Shown: positions 44,622 to 54,880 of the stretch, piece by piece
How the letters are laid out: each line of letters begins with the position of its first letter
How positions within the stretch are numbered: position 1 is the stretch's first letter
Assembly (NCBI RefSeq): GCF_017654505.1
Contig: NC_054545.1
Location: 9,681,427 to 9,745,426, forward strand
Direction of reading: 5' to 3'
Length of the DNA: 64,000 bases
Origin: Polyodon spathula
Taxonomy: Eukaryota; Chordata; Actinopteri; Acipenseriformes; Polyodontidae
The notes under the pieces: generated by a model
Told to the model about the DNA's origin: nothing
What the model saw: the letters and a program-made list of their open reading frames with translations, nothing else
The model's database searches: none
Translations under genes and position numbers: made by a program

Positions 44622-45295
44622 TGTGGCAAAGTGGTTGGTAAGGGGAACAGGTGTAGCGGTGATGCAATGCAGGAGTGATGAACAGACAACAGTGATTCAG
44701 TGAACAAGTGTTTATTTGTGCTGTTTCCAGGTCTGGCGACCGCCAAATAATAAATCCCCGGCAGTACACAACAATGTGTAAAGCGCGGGGATGGTGAACA
44801 CAGTACAGTCTCACACACAAACAAAGGCACGGTCACCAGTCCTGAGTGACATTCAAACGTGCAGGTGCTCTGTGCAGTGGTGCTCCGGATAGTGCTTTAC
44901 GTGGCGACAGCTCCGGAGGTGTCCGTTAACTGTCTATAAACAAACAAAGACAACACGCAACACACAATACACTCTGAGAGCTCCTCTCTCAGTCCTTCTC
45001 TCCTCACGTTACCCAAACGAAGGAAAAGATCAGCGTTACCCTGGCCCCTATATGTAATCCCGCATGATATCTAGGTAAACGGTTGCAGCTGCCTTATTAC
45101 TTGCAGCTGCCTCTCGTTTACCTTTCAAATCAATACGGTCTTACAACAGAGTCACGCTTCTTTCCAGGCTGACCCACTTCCCTGACCCGGAAACGAACCG
45201 TCAGGCCAGCCCTTCCAGATACTTCTCCACTCGTTCTTTAGCGCCCTCACAGGTCGGGAGGAAGATTCATCACCAGAACTCATGTTTCTGTCACA
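44622..45295 (+). mobile_element. Solo LTR of an LTR retrotransposon
   Basis: A 674-bp unit starts TGTGGCAAAGTGG and ends TTTCTGTCACA (TG...CA). The perfect 5-bp repeat CTGTC flanks it (44617-44621 and 45296-45300). A possible AATAAA poly(A) signal occurs inside near 44745-44750. It is related in end sequence to the solo LTR at 25726 but in the opposite orientation. There is no internal coding region. It lies antisense within the NUBPL intron. Confidence 0.85.
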
Positions 45296-47417
45296 CTGTC
45301 ATATATATTTATATATTGAAATGATCAGGCAGCAGCATATAATGGTGAGATTCATCCTAATGCTATGAGGTCAGAAATACATACAGGAAAATGACACCTT
45401 ACTCAAAAAACAGTATCTTCTTATCCAACATCTAGTATTATCACAATTATACCAGTACACGATCACACACATTAATTAGGTATTTTCCTAAGATCATCAA
45501 AACATGCAGGTATTAGCTGTGAGTTTCAACTTTGAGCTTTTTCACTGCATTTCAACTTTGAGTTTTTTCACCGGAATGTGCATTTATGTACAAACCTTTG
45601 TTTGAACATGGCAAAACCACATTGGTGGAGGAATGTAACCCAAGAGTAGCTGGCTTGTATGGGAATGCTACAGTGTGCTGCCCCTCAATACAGTGGCACT
45701 GTGATGAGCTGCAAGATCCTGCTCACATTGTAAGTAGAATATTCTATTGGCACTCATTTATACCTTACATACTGTATGGCTTTTTAAATTAATTATTTAC
45801 ATTATTCTACATTAAAGCATTGCACTCTCTCTATTCTAAAAATACCACATTGCAAGCTCCATTAGGAGTAAGATTCCTGATCTTGTTTTTTTCTCCAATC
45901 CATTCATCCCCAAATCTGTTTCTTTCTTTTGGAAATGCTATTTTATATTCCCTGCACAGTATTCAGACCTTAGTGTAGCATCTCCTCCTATGCTATGATG
46001 TTATTACCTGCAATGCTGCATCTTAGAAGTCTTATTTCAGTATCGTAGCAGTCAGTGGAAACAGCAATTGGGTTTTCTATGATCATTAAAATATGTATGT
46101 TGATATGCTAGTCACAGTACAATATGCATCATGTATTGGTCCTGATGGCTTACATGTGTACAGTGATGGAATAAAACCATCATTAGGTAGACTATTTCGA
46201 AAAAAATAAGAAAAGAAGAAAAATAAAGAAAAAGAAAACCTCACAGATGATGCAAGGGAATATAAGGGAACTATACATCACATTTATTAAGCAGTAGATT
46301 TTCATTTGCTTATAAAAATATGATATACACAGCAATGAAGGTAGAGGCACGAAATAATGGGCAATAATACTTGACAGCCACCACCACTGGTCATAAAGGA
46401 TCTTTATAGACGCCTTGAAATGGCACGGACTGTCAGAGAGCACATGTTGTCTGCATTTTCACAGGGACATACTACAGTCAGCACCCACATATCCAACCCT
46501 ATAAAATTGACTTCAGTGACGGTTACCTGATTATTTCATTTTGGCCCGTTCCAATCTTTGTCCGTTTTTCAGGGAGCACAAAAAAAAAGACGCAATATAA
46601 AAAACAAACATCTGAAAGGGCTGCATTTTAAAATAAGTAGGCTTCCATTTAGATGTACTATATTGGTTTTGTTGGTACAGTACTATATTTTTATCAAAAG
46701 TAATATTTTAATTCAGAACGACAGAATTCTGAAAATATCACCTGCCAAAACTAAAGAGACAACACATTAACTGTAATACAGGACATACTTTTAAACCCAG
46801 TATGTATTGTATCGGTATGTAAAATTTCCCATTAACGACCCAACAGCAAAATAAAATCTAAATGTTATCCATGCACAGAACTGTGTAAAACATAAAAAGC
46901 AATGCAATTTAGCCAAACCAAAAGATAAAAAACACACAGAAAAACTGTTTCCAGAATTAAAACAGTATCCCAAGTAAGTATTCAAAATTGCAGAATACAT
47001 GCTTAGTAAGCCCCTAATGTCACAGTTCACATGCAAATGAAAATACACAAAACAAATAACGATCACAGATTAAAAATAAATACAAAGCATCTAAAACTGT
47101 TTAATGATTAACTGTTACATTACCCTAGCTTGTTTCGCTTTGTTTTGGCAGCATTTTCGTCAGGTGAAACTGGAGTTAGCGCTGTGTAACTGCACAATGA
47201 CAGATTGATTTGGCATTAGAGAGAATTTATTTATTTACTTATTTATTTTTAAAAGCGTGCTGTGCCGGATATTCAGATAAATTGTAACATTGATGGGCTT
47301 TGTATCAGAAAACTGGTGATGGAGTCAGCAATCGCGTGTGACGGGCAAGTGCATTAATATATACATAATGGGGATTGACTTTATTCTTAATACAAGGACG
47401 GTAAAACATGGCTGACG

Positions 47418-47418
<1 letters not shown>

Positions 47419-47480
<62 letters not shown>
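47419..47480. repeat. (AT)n microsatellite
   Basis: About 62 bases of uninterrupted alternating TA. Confidence 0.95.
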
Positions 47481-47481
<1 letters not shown>

Positions 47482-47559
47482 CCAAATACATACATGTTTA
47501 TACACAACAGACCTTTCACAGCTGTCAATGTTCTTCTATGTGATGATGCCCCCTTGTGG

Positions 47560-48435
47560 GACTATCCCAACAGGTGGATTAAGATGAGCACGTCGTCGGA
47601 TCAGAATTTGGCACAGCCAAGGTGTAAACCTGTGCTTCCCTTTACTCACCCTGTACACCTGCCAAATGAGCCTTTACCAGGTATTCTAAGTTTGTTCGAA
47701 AATAACTGAACACAGGTACCCAGGGGTTTCACATAAAACAGAACACTGTAGCTTTAAATGTAGCTCTTCTCCATAAAAAAACAAGCCCACTGGTCATCAA
47801 TCTGTGGTTATTATAATTTAATTGCCTTCTGTGTCTCTATTTTCTACATGACTTACTCTAACTCTAATAGAAACAGACCAGCAGATTGTTCAATTCCTTT
47901 TCCAGACTTCATTTCATTGGTATAGCATACAGTATATTAAAATCACTCCGCATGACAACCTCCAACATGTATTCTCATTAGCTAAAACAGCTGGTCGTGA
48001 ATTATGATTGTATGTTCAGAAGCTTCCTGTCCAATCAGATTACGCCATTCAATCCCATACTCTGATTTTAAAGGATTTTTATTTTTATTTTTATTTGGTA
48101 TGTCCAAGAGAGACTATCCCAACAGGTGGATTAAGATGAGCACGTCGTCGAATCAGAATTTGGCACAGCCAAGGTGTAAACTTGTGCTTCCCTTTACTCG
48201 CCCTGTGCACCTGCCAAATGAGCCTTTACCAGGTATTCTAAGTTTGTTCGAAAATAACTGAACACAGGTACCCAAGGGTTTCACATAAAACAGAACACTG
48301 TAGATTTAAATGTAGCTCCGCATGACAACCTCCAACATGTATTCTCATTAGCTAAAACAGCTGGTCGTGAATTATAATTGTATGTTCAGAAGCTTCCTGT
48401 CCAATCAGTTTACTCCATTCAATCCCATACTCTGA
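47560..48435. repeat. Local tandem duplication with internal deletion
   Basis: Block A (47560-47766) recurs at 48112-48318, and block B (47946-48065) recurs at 48316-48435, each with only a few differences. In the first copy A and B are 179 bases apart. In the second they are fused at a shared CTC. The chance open frames in A and A' are similar simply because the DNA is duplicated. Confidence 0.85.
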
Positions 48436-49111
48436 CTTTTTTGTTTCACTAAGGAGGACTGGCAGACTTATAAAGTTTTTGCACAGTTTATTCACCTTTT
48501 CATTTTCAATAGAACAAAAACTTTTAATACTTTAAATAGGTGACCATAAATAATCTGTTAACATTTAGAAGTGTTTTGTACAGAGCTTTCCTTTTTTATG
48601 CCCAGTGCCAATACAGCATACTGCAAGTAAAGCATGAAGATGATCTTTGCCAACATACTGTAAGTAGCATGAAAAACATATATACAGGTATACCAAAACA
48701 TTAGCGTGAAGAGTTTTTATTATAATTTCAAAAAGGAGCTAGCAAAATGCAACAATACCAAAAAAGTACAGTATATCCATTACAATGACTATAATTAAAC
48801 AATATAGAATGACAGGGATCGTGTGTCGTTGTGGGATATTGCTACACCTCAATTGCATTATGCCTTCAATCGCCCAAGAACTGTCAACATTCCGCAATGA
48901 CACACACCCTGAAGTGCCATATTGCAATTATGCAATGGCTATGAGGTCATTTGAAATCAAAAACGACCATCAAAAATAGATCTAAAAAGAACCGTGGCAA
49001 CGTCTTAAGATAGGACTATTGTGTCACACAGCCCAGTGAGTAGGAGAACAATCGCTGCAGTTGTATATTAGAACACACAGTGTACAGAATAACTTAGGGT
49101 AGTTTCCATAC

Positions 49112-49204
49112 CTGAAATTGGGATATTCTGAGTGGCTAACAGCTGCACATCTCCTGTAGCTGGAGGCATTCTATTACCAGATAGTCCAGCTGTCCCCATT
49201 CTAC
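49112..49204 (-). pseudogene. NUBPL: NUBPL exon 7, frameshifted
   Basis: It starts 'VEWGQLDYLVI' and then a base is missing between the Asp-type codon and the ATG (at 49169/49170). The original frame meets TAG at 49136-49138. After the gap the next frame gives 'MPPATGDVQL', the family motif MPPGTGD with Gly changed to Ala. Exon length is 93, one less than the phases require. Acceptor GGCAG and donor CAG/GTATGG are intact. Confidence 0.9.
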
Positions 49205-49639
49205 CTGCCATAGGACAAGACAATGAGGCAATGGCTTAAAACAAAAAAAAGTTAAACAGAGAAGCAGCAAGCAGGATTTCCTTCTGCATAACCTTCATTC
49301 TTATCTTTAATCTTTATTTAGTTTTTTTTTTTTTTTTATCGGCCACAGGCATCTTCTCCACACACCTAACCAAGGCTTATGTCATAAAAAAAAGTCAATG
49401 GAAAAAAACATCAAAGTCTTTACAAGCAATATGCACAGTTCTGTGAAAGCAAAATCAAAGCTAGTTAAAAACAATCTGGCACCGTTTTGAGTCCTTAATG
49501 AACTTCCTATGTTTTTTTTTTTTTCAGTCCTCAAAACTAATAGGAATTTTACTTGGCAGTAAAGAGCTTAATAATTCTACAAACAGTACTTATTTGTTTT
49601 TCCAAGTAGTCTTAACTAAAATGCTTCACATAAACCACT

Positions 49640-49805
49640 GCTCACAGCCAGTGTGAATGCCGTCTTTCGGATGAGGACTGAAATCCAATAGTAAGTGACT
49701 CTGCAGCAGCAGTTGTTCACAAATAATTTACCCCCTAGTCTCTGTAAGTAGGTTTGGATAAAAGTGTCTGCTAAATGACCAATTAATAATAATAACAATA
49801 ATTAT
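49640..49805 (+). mobile_element. SINE, 3' part
   Basis: The body and tail match the SINE at 6151: 'AGTAAGTGACTCTGCAGC', 'CCCTAGTCTCTGTAAGTA', 'GGTTTGGATAAAAGTGTC' and 'TGCTAAATGA', then AATAATAATAA. The tRNA head is missing. Confidence 0.7.
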
Positions 49806-50400
49806 TGTTATTATAAGCAGAGACTAAGCAGCTAAAGGTCCTGGTTTCATTTGACATTAAAGCTTGATGACAGATCCATAGACACATGACAATAAGAAGA
49901 TTTGAAATGACCAGTGGCTAGCCTGTTCATTTGTTCAGTCCTGTTTAACAAAAGCCAATGTTTGGTTTACACACAGGGGCTGGCTTCCAAAAGGCCTTAC
50001 CTGGTACTGAACTCAACAAACATACCAAAACCATGAAATGTGTGGGGGGCAACTCACCCAGGCACAAACAAACACGCCTACTGATGTGTTGACTTTACCT
50101 GCAACCTTTCGCTAGCGTTACATGCACTTGTGTGGTTTACTCTTTATAGTACAGCTTACCAAAGGTTGTTAAGGCATTGAGATGGAAGTTCACCTTGACT
50201 GTAGTCACCCTAAGTCTCCAATTCTGTCAATTAATAATGCACCACAATTCATCATAAAGATTCAAACAAAATAATGTATACACATCAAGAACCACTTTGA
50301 AGCTATAGAATACACTTTGTAGTTGTCTGTTTGCCACGCCTTAGTTCCAAAACAACGCAACCTCATTTTGAGGATCAAGCAAAGTACCATATCTCCTTAC

Positions 50401-50491
50401 CTGTCGTAATAACCTCTCTATCGCAGACATTACCGTGAGTCCTCTCCACACAATAGGTGCACCCTCCTCAACAAGAAAACCCATTGACATG
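50401..50491 (-). pseudogene. NUBPL: NUBPL exon 6 (intact)
   Basis: It encodes '[17 protein letters not shown]' followed by '[13 protein letters not shown]', with a TTTACCAG acceptor and GTAAGG donor. It is strongly conserved with the family. Confidence 0.9.
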
Positions 50492-50886
50492 CTGGTAAAG
50501 AGAAAAAAAATCCAGGCAATGCTTCAGAACCCCTTATGAAACTCAACTACACACAGTTATCTAGCACCGCAGAATGCTATTAAATGAATTAATTTTTGAA
50601 ATGCATTTGTTTTGTTTCAGTTCTTACAATAGATTATAATTAGATTTTTTTTTTTTTTAAAGCGATGATGCAAAATTTTTTTTTTGGTATTATGAATGTA
50701 TTAATTTCATATTTATTCAAGTTCTTTTGCAGATTTCCCCGGTAGAAGTCCTGGTATGTTTTTTGGAGGTCACAATATTTTTTTGCCATTTTTCAAATCC
50801 AGTTGAATACTAAAATAATCTTGAAATAATAACTAAAACAGAAAAATTGAATTTTTGTTTACATTTATTTTTCAATTATGAAATAC

Positions 50887-50926
50887 CAAAGAACACCATA
50901 ATTCACCAGCGGTCTCATTAGGTTTT
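50887..50926 (-). pseudogene. NUBPL: NUBPL exon 5 (intact)
   Basis: This 40-bp exon (TTGCAG acceptor, TG/GTATTT donor) encodes 'NLMRPLVNYGVL' and the first two bases of a Cys codon completed by exon 6. Confidence 0.85.
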
Positions 50927-51158
50927 CTGCAATAAATGTTGTTTTTTAAATGTTTTTATTATCCATAGTTTTCAACTTCAGATGCATGTATTCCATCAAT
51001 GTGTGATACTTCACTCACTACTGTAGCTGCTCGAGCCTTGGTGCAAATGTCCACCATCATCATGGGTATTATAATTACATTATTTAAAAAATAGTTAACT
51101 TCAGTTAATTTGGATATCCCTCCAAAATGCAGGTAATACTACCTTCACTTTAGTTTTA

Positions 51159-51304
51159 CCCTTTCATGCAAGAAATATTGAAAAATAGCCACAAAAAAAA
51201 AAAAAAGTAGTTTTGGACACATAATAAATATATTATTTATTTTAAAAATTACCCATTGCTTTATATATGGAAAATGACATAGGAGGTAGTCCTGCATGAA
51301 AGGG
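51159..51304. mobile_element. piggyBac-like MITE
   Basis: A 146-bp unit has 12-bp perfect inverted ends (CCCTTTCATGCA and TGCATGAAAGGG). The right flank is TTAA (51305-51308) and the left flank TTTA (51155-51158), as expected for a TTAA target with one later change. It lies in NUBPL intron 4, about 105 bases beyond damaged exon 4. Confidence 0.65.
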
Positions 51305-51408
51305 TTAACAGCACTGACCCATTGGAGGTGCATGTGGAACCACATAAGTACCGTAGATGATTTAACATCAAGCACTGCTCCTATAAATCGCTAATAAAGA
51401 AAGCGAAG

Positions 51409-51499
51409 TGGCAGTCAGTTCTGGGTTGCCTCTCAGATTCATCCGTTTGGCGATCGATGGACCATAAATATCTGCATCCAGTAGTCCCACTGACTTACT
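51409..51499 (-). pseudogene. NUBPL: NUBPL exon 4, splice sites lost
   Basis: It encodes '[15 protein letters not shown]' and '[12 protein letters not shown]', the conserved Asp-containing strand of the NTPase fold. The in-frame exon boundary is preceded by GG instead of AG (51501-51500). The only nearby AG would put the exon out of frame. No GT follows the expected end within about 40 bases. The 3' boundary is therefore approximate. Confidence 0.8.
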
Positions 51500-51937
51500 C
51501 CGTCATAGCAGAAACATGATTATCAGGTTGTACATTTCATTAATCAAGAAAAATCAAAATGTTAATAACTTACAAATCTTGTGAAAAACAACCCTGACAT
51601 ACTTTTGAATTAATTAACCTTCTGAGTTGCATTTTGTTAGTTTTGTAACATTTACTGTCCTAGTTTTCAAATTACTCCTTCATATAATTCATACATTTTC
51701 GAAGTAGTTGGCGAAAATATACTCTAAATGTAATATCAATGTGTAATGAGAGACTATCGGCATTACACCAGATGCCATGCAAGGACAACCCAAAGAGGTG
51801 TTTGTAATCCAGGGATTCAAAAATGTTTTTAAATGATACATATACAGTCAAATAAAAAAATCACATTGACTTTTATTTGAAGCTGGGGTGTGTGGAACAA
51901 TATAATCCTGGTTTCAAAAGATGAATGCAATACTTAC

Positions 51938-51972
51938 AGCATCATTTGCCACTAATCCAAGGGCCAAGTTCA
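51938..51972 (-). pseudogene. NUBPL: NUBPL exon 3 (intact)
   Basis: This 35-bp exon with CTACAG acceptor and GTAAGT donor encodes 'VNLALGLVANDA', matching the helix after the P-loop. Confidence 0.85.
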
Positions 51973-52863
51973 CTGTAGCACAAAGAAAGTACATTTTTTA
52001 AAGATAGATTCCCCCTATCAAGTGCATATTGAACTGAATTTTCTAAATTAATTGCAAAACATGCAATTGAGCAAACTGCATTAAACCTGTATTTTATCTA
52101 ATAATTTCTGCTCACTATTATGTCACTGCAAAATTTGTTACTGAATAGCTGTCTGGGAGCTGTCACTGTCATTTTACTGAAATGTTAGAGAACAGAAAAC
52201 AAGCAAACAGCAGATGGCGCTCTTACTACCACAGCACTCGATTTACATTATGCTGCAGTCTTACTCAACTAGCAAGACACAACACTGCATCAGCAATATG
52301 CAGTAAACAAGAAAGCTGAATGTTAAAACTGCAGGAGAAACTGGGTAACAGGGTAAAAAAAAAAAAAATACAAGACAAGACTGTTCCTCTTAATGTCATC
52401 ATAGTACAGTGGTTTAAGAAGTTTTACCCCAAATTACCTCTAATAAGGGAATGCAGCAATTCTATTGTGAGGCAAGATTTTTATTTTTATTTTTTTTACC
52501 CTTCTTTAGCACTCCTTTAAAGATCACCTGTGTAGGAGACTCCCTGTAAAGACCTTCAGACCATCCGCCTTAAGAGGCCTGTTCTAAGACTCCACTTTGG
52601 CGGTCGAATGGACAGTATTTTCCCTGTTGGAATCGTACACGGACATCACTCAGATATGTGTATTTCACAATCAAACAGACCAGCACAATCAAACACAACA
52701 TACGTACAGAATAATAGTAACTCTTAAATCGTATGATGTATGTTCTGGCACTCCAGAATCCTATTGCCCATACTTTCTACAGCACAGTATTATGCATTAT
52801 GCATATACAGCAACATTAAGTTAATAATATTGATGAATTGCACAAAAAAAAGAGCCAGCTTAC

Positions 52864-53011
52864 CTGCTGTAGTGGATTTCCCAAACCCCCCCTGCCTGAT
52901 ACAACTACCATGACCCGCTTCACCCCTAGTATGGGTTTCTGTTTAGGAAGTCCTCGTGTTGTTGTGCTGTTTTTGTCTCTCCTGTGCAGACTGTCCAGCA
53001 GGACCCGAAAA
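52864..53011 (-). pseudogene. NUBPL: NUBPL exon 2, frameshifted in the P-loop
   Basis: The exon encodes 'RGLPKQKPILGVKRVMVVVSG', and the P-loop should follow. The G7 tract (C7 at 52886-52892) is one base short. The upstream frame reads GRGGLGNPLQQ, whereas the next frame gives GKSTTA, the expected Walker A end. Exon length (148) is also one base short of the 149 required by the flanking phases. The first motif lysine is Arg. Splice sites (CCCCCTCAG, CAG/GTAAGC) are intact. Confidence 0.9.
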
Positions 53012-54269
53012 CTGAGGGGGAAAAAAGAGCAAAAAGTCAAACACGTGAATCCAAACAGGGAGTTTCATTCTTTATCACCACAGACATGAATGAGAATACT
53101 TTGTGAAAATTGTTTTTGTTTTTTTGTTTTTTTTCCCTGGTTCATTATTAAATTTATAAATTAAAATAAAAAATAAATACATAAAAAAAAAAAAAAAAAT
53201 ATTACACATGTCAAAACATTGTGTGGTATTCCAAATAGAATGGTTTTAAAGTGATAAACACAAACCGGTCACTAAGTGCCAGAAAATAAGATGGGAAATA
53301 AATTGCTGTTGCTCCCGCTGGGGTTTGAAAGAAACTTCCTTACTGCCAGCAGGGTGTTAGAGACAGACAGCTGGAGCCAGACAATAAGAACCCACTGCCT
53401 CTCCAAGACAGGATTTCAAGAAATGCCAAACAGTCTTCATAATTTGAACAACACTTACAATAAACATGACCAAGTTGTAATTAGGCTATAAAACAAATAC
53501 AGATTCCTTTCAAAAAACAATATTTCCAAGTTGTGTGATCAGTTAAATTCCCCTGATCACATTGTTAGCTACTTTCACTGGCGTCACTGTTACCTGGCTT
53601 CTTTATAAAAGCACATGCCATTGCTTATACATGTGGACAGTGACAGAAAGCTGGCCAGACTGCTAGCCTGACAGTGTGGGTGACTTTGTTACTTAGTGAA
53701 GAAACCTACACGTTGCTCTGTATAATTTGCTTGTGTAAACTAGCCGACTGTATCAATAGTTATTGTTAAGATCTCTCCTAACTTGACATTTTAAATGCCA
53801 CACACAAGTACAATCAACAGCAAAATAAGTGACCAGTTCCACAGCAGGCTGAGCCATTCCCGGTTTTATTCAGCCTCGGTTGTTTGTGGTACTGTTTGTG
53901 GTAATTGTTTTATTAAACACAAGTGTGTCCAGTTACTATTAACTTGCTAGGTCATGCCCAGCATACTATTGGCAATATTTATTCTTCGGAATAAATGAGT
54001 GTGGTAGTTGTTCTGATTGCAACATTGTCACACGCCCTTTCAAATGCTGCTTGTCAGATTGATTCATTATTTTAATTAGTTAATTAAAAACATTACACAT
54101 TGACTTACAAAGCACAGGCTATTGCAAAACCTGTTTGCCACACCTAAGCACAGTCGTAGTTATTTTTAGTGCAATTTTTAATCTTGTAAGTTCAGTAGTT
54201 GTAAAGAAGATGCATTATTTACCAAGTTATCAAGAAAATTACTTTATCACAATATGTTAAAATGCTCAC
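53012..54269 (-). other. NUBPL: NUBPL intron 1
   Basis: An A/T-rich intron bounded by GTGAGC and CCCCCTCAG. No other feature is seen apart from homopolymers near 53115-53200. Confidence 0.6.
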
Positions 54270-54430
54270 CTTGAAACGAAAGGAATGACTATGTGCTCAT
54301 CACACCTGATGGCTGCTTTCACTGTCCTGCAATTATTAATGACGCTTTTGTGGAAATGCAACGCTCTGCTGTAAATCTTTTTTTTTTTTTTTTTTTTCAG
54401 AATAACTTTTAACATCCATTTTGAAAACAT
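54270..54430 (-). pseudogene. NUBPL: NUBPL exon 1 (presequence) with 20-base homopolymer
   Basis: The ATG at 54430-54428 opens a frame with a basic, mitochondrial-presequence-like composition, ending at a TTTCAAG/GTGAGC donor whose phase (2) fits exon 2. A run of 20 A on the gene strand (54378-54397) encodes seven lysines, so any slippage would shift the frame. Assignment to NUBPL rests on position, orientation, donor and phase rather than residue similarity. Confidence 0.6.
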
Positions 54431-54880
54431 CAAACATTCAGCAGCCAAATTCGCTGTCGATTACTGATGACGTTTTTAAAGCGCACGGGCGACAACACAA
54501 CCCGAGCTTTGACGTATTGATTCAGTTCACAGAAAAAAGCAAAGTATGGAAGTCGCCCGTCTAGTTCCAGGTGTCACTGTTTTTCGTTAATATTTCACAA
54601 AGTTGCAACTTCCACGCCCTTTGTTACATGGTGTCAGATTAATAATTAGACTGTACCATTGTCAATCTGCTCATAAACCCCTCCTCAAGCATAAATTTAT
54701 GCATGTATCCTCGGTCTCGTAAGTTTGAAGAAACATGATCAAATATTGTTGCAATTTAATTCAGTAACGTATAACTAATTATATTAAATATCCGAATTGT
54801 AAAATAAGCCGTCGGATACTTCGTGAAAGTGTGTAGGGTTTTGGCTTCTAGGGGAGTGTTTTTTTCAAGTTACAGACAAA
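54431..54880. promoter_or_regulatory. Shared NUBPL/DTD2 promoter interval
   Basis: The starts of NUBPL (minus) and DTD2 (plus) face away from each other across 450 bases. The segment near 54480-54570 has more CpG than its surroundings ('GCGCACGGGCGAC', 'CCCGAGC'). The same head-to-head arrangement exists in human, so a bidirectional promoter is likely. There is no obvious TATA box at either start. Individual factor sites were not resolved. Confidence 0.5.

Larger units (their letters stand above)
42861..49111 (-). other. NUBPL: NUBPL intron 7
   Basis: This is the longest NUBPL intron. It contains a solo LTR (44622-45295), an AT microsatellite (47419-47480) and a duplicated segment (47560-48435). 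No coding exon is seen. Confidence 0.6.
35112..54430 (-). pseudogene. NUBPL: NUBPL (mitochondrial P-loop Fe-S assembly factor), multi-lesion pseudogene
   Basis: All eleven exons of NUBPL (Ind1) are present in order and mostly with correct phases. In the family this P-loop NTPase inserts [4Fe-4S] clusters into respiratory complex I in the mitochondrial matrix. Exons (minus strand): 54430-54270, 53011-52864, 51972-51938, about 51499-51409, 50926-50887, 50491-50401, 49204-49112, 42860-42775, 37081-36961, 36240-36158, 35174-35112. Damage: one base lost in the Walker A exon, AG-to-GG at the expected exon 4 acceptor and no GT after exon 4, one base lost in exon 7 giving a stop at 49136-49138, Gly-to-Ala in the MPPGTGD motif, and GT-to-AT at the exon 8 donor. 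Exons 3, 5, 6, 9, 10 and 11 remain open, including the CPxC pair. The reading frame cannot be translated as one protein. Decay looks recent, as for one copy after genome duplication. Confidence 0.9.

Noticed and set aside
47494..48261. Two similar open frames of 71 and 85 codons
   Set aside because: Similarity comes from the DNA duplication. No homology, start context or splice evidence.
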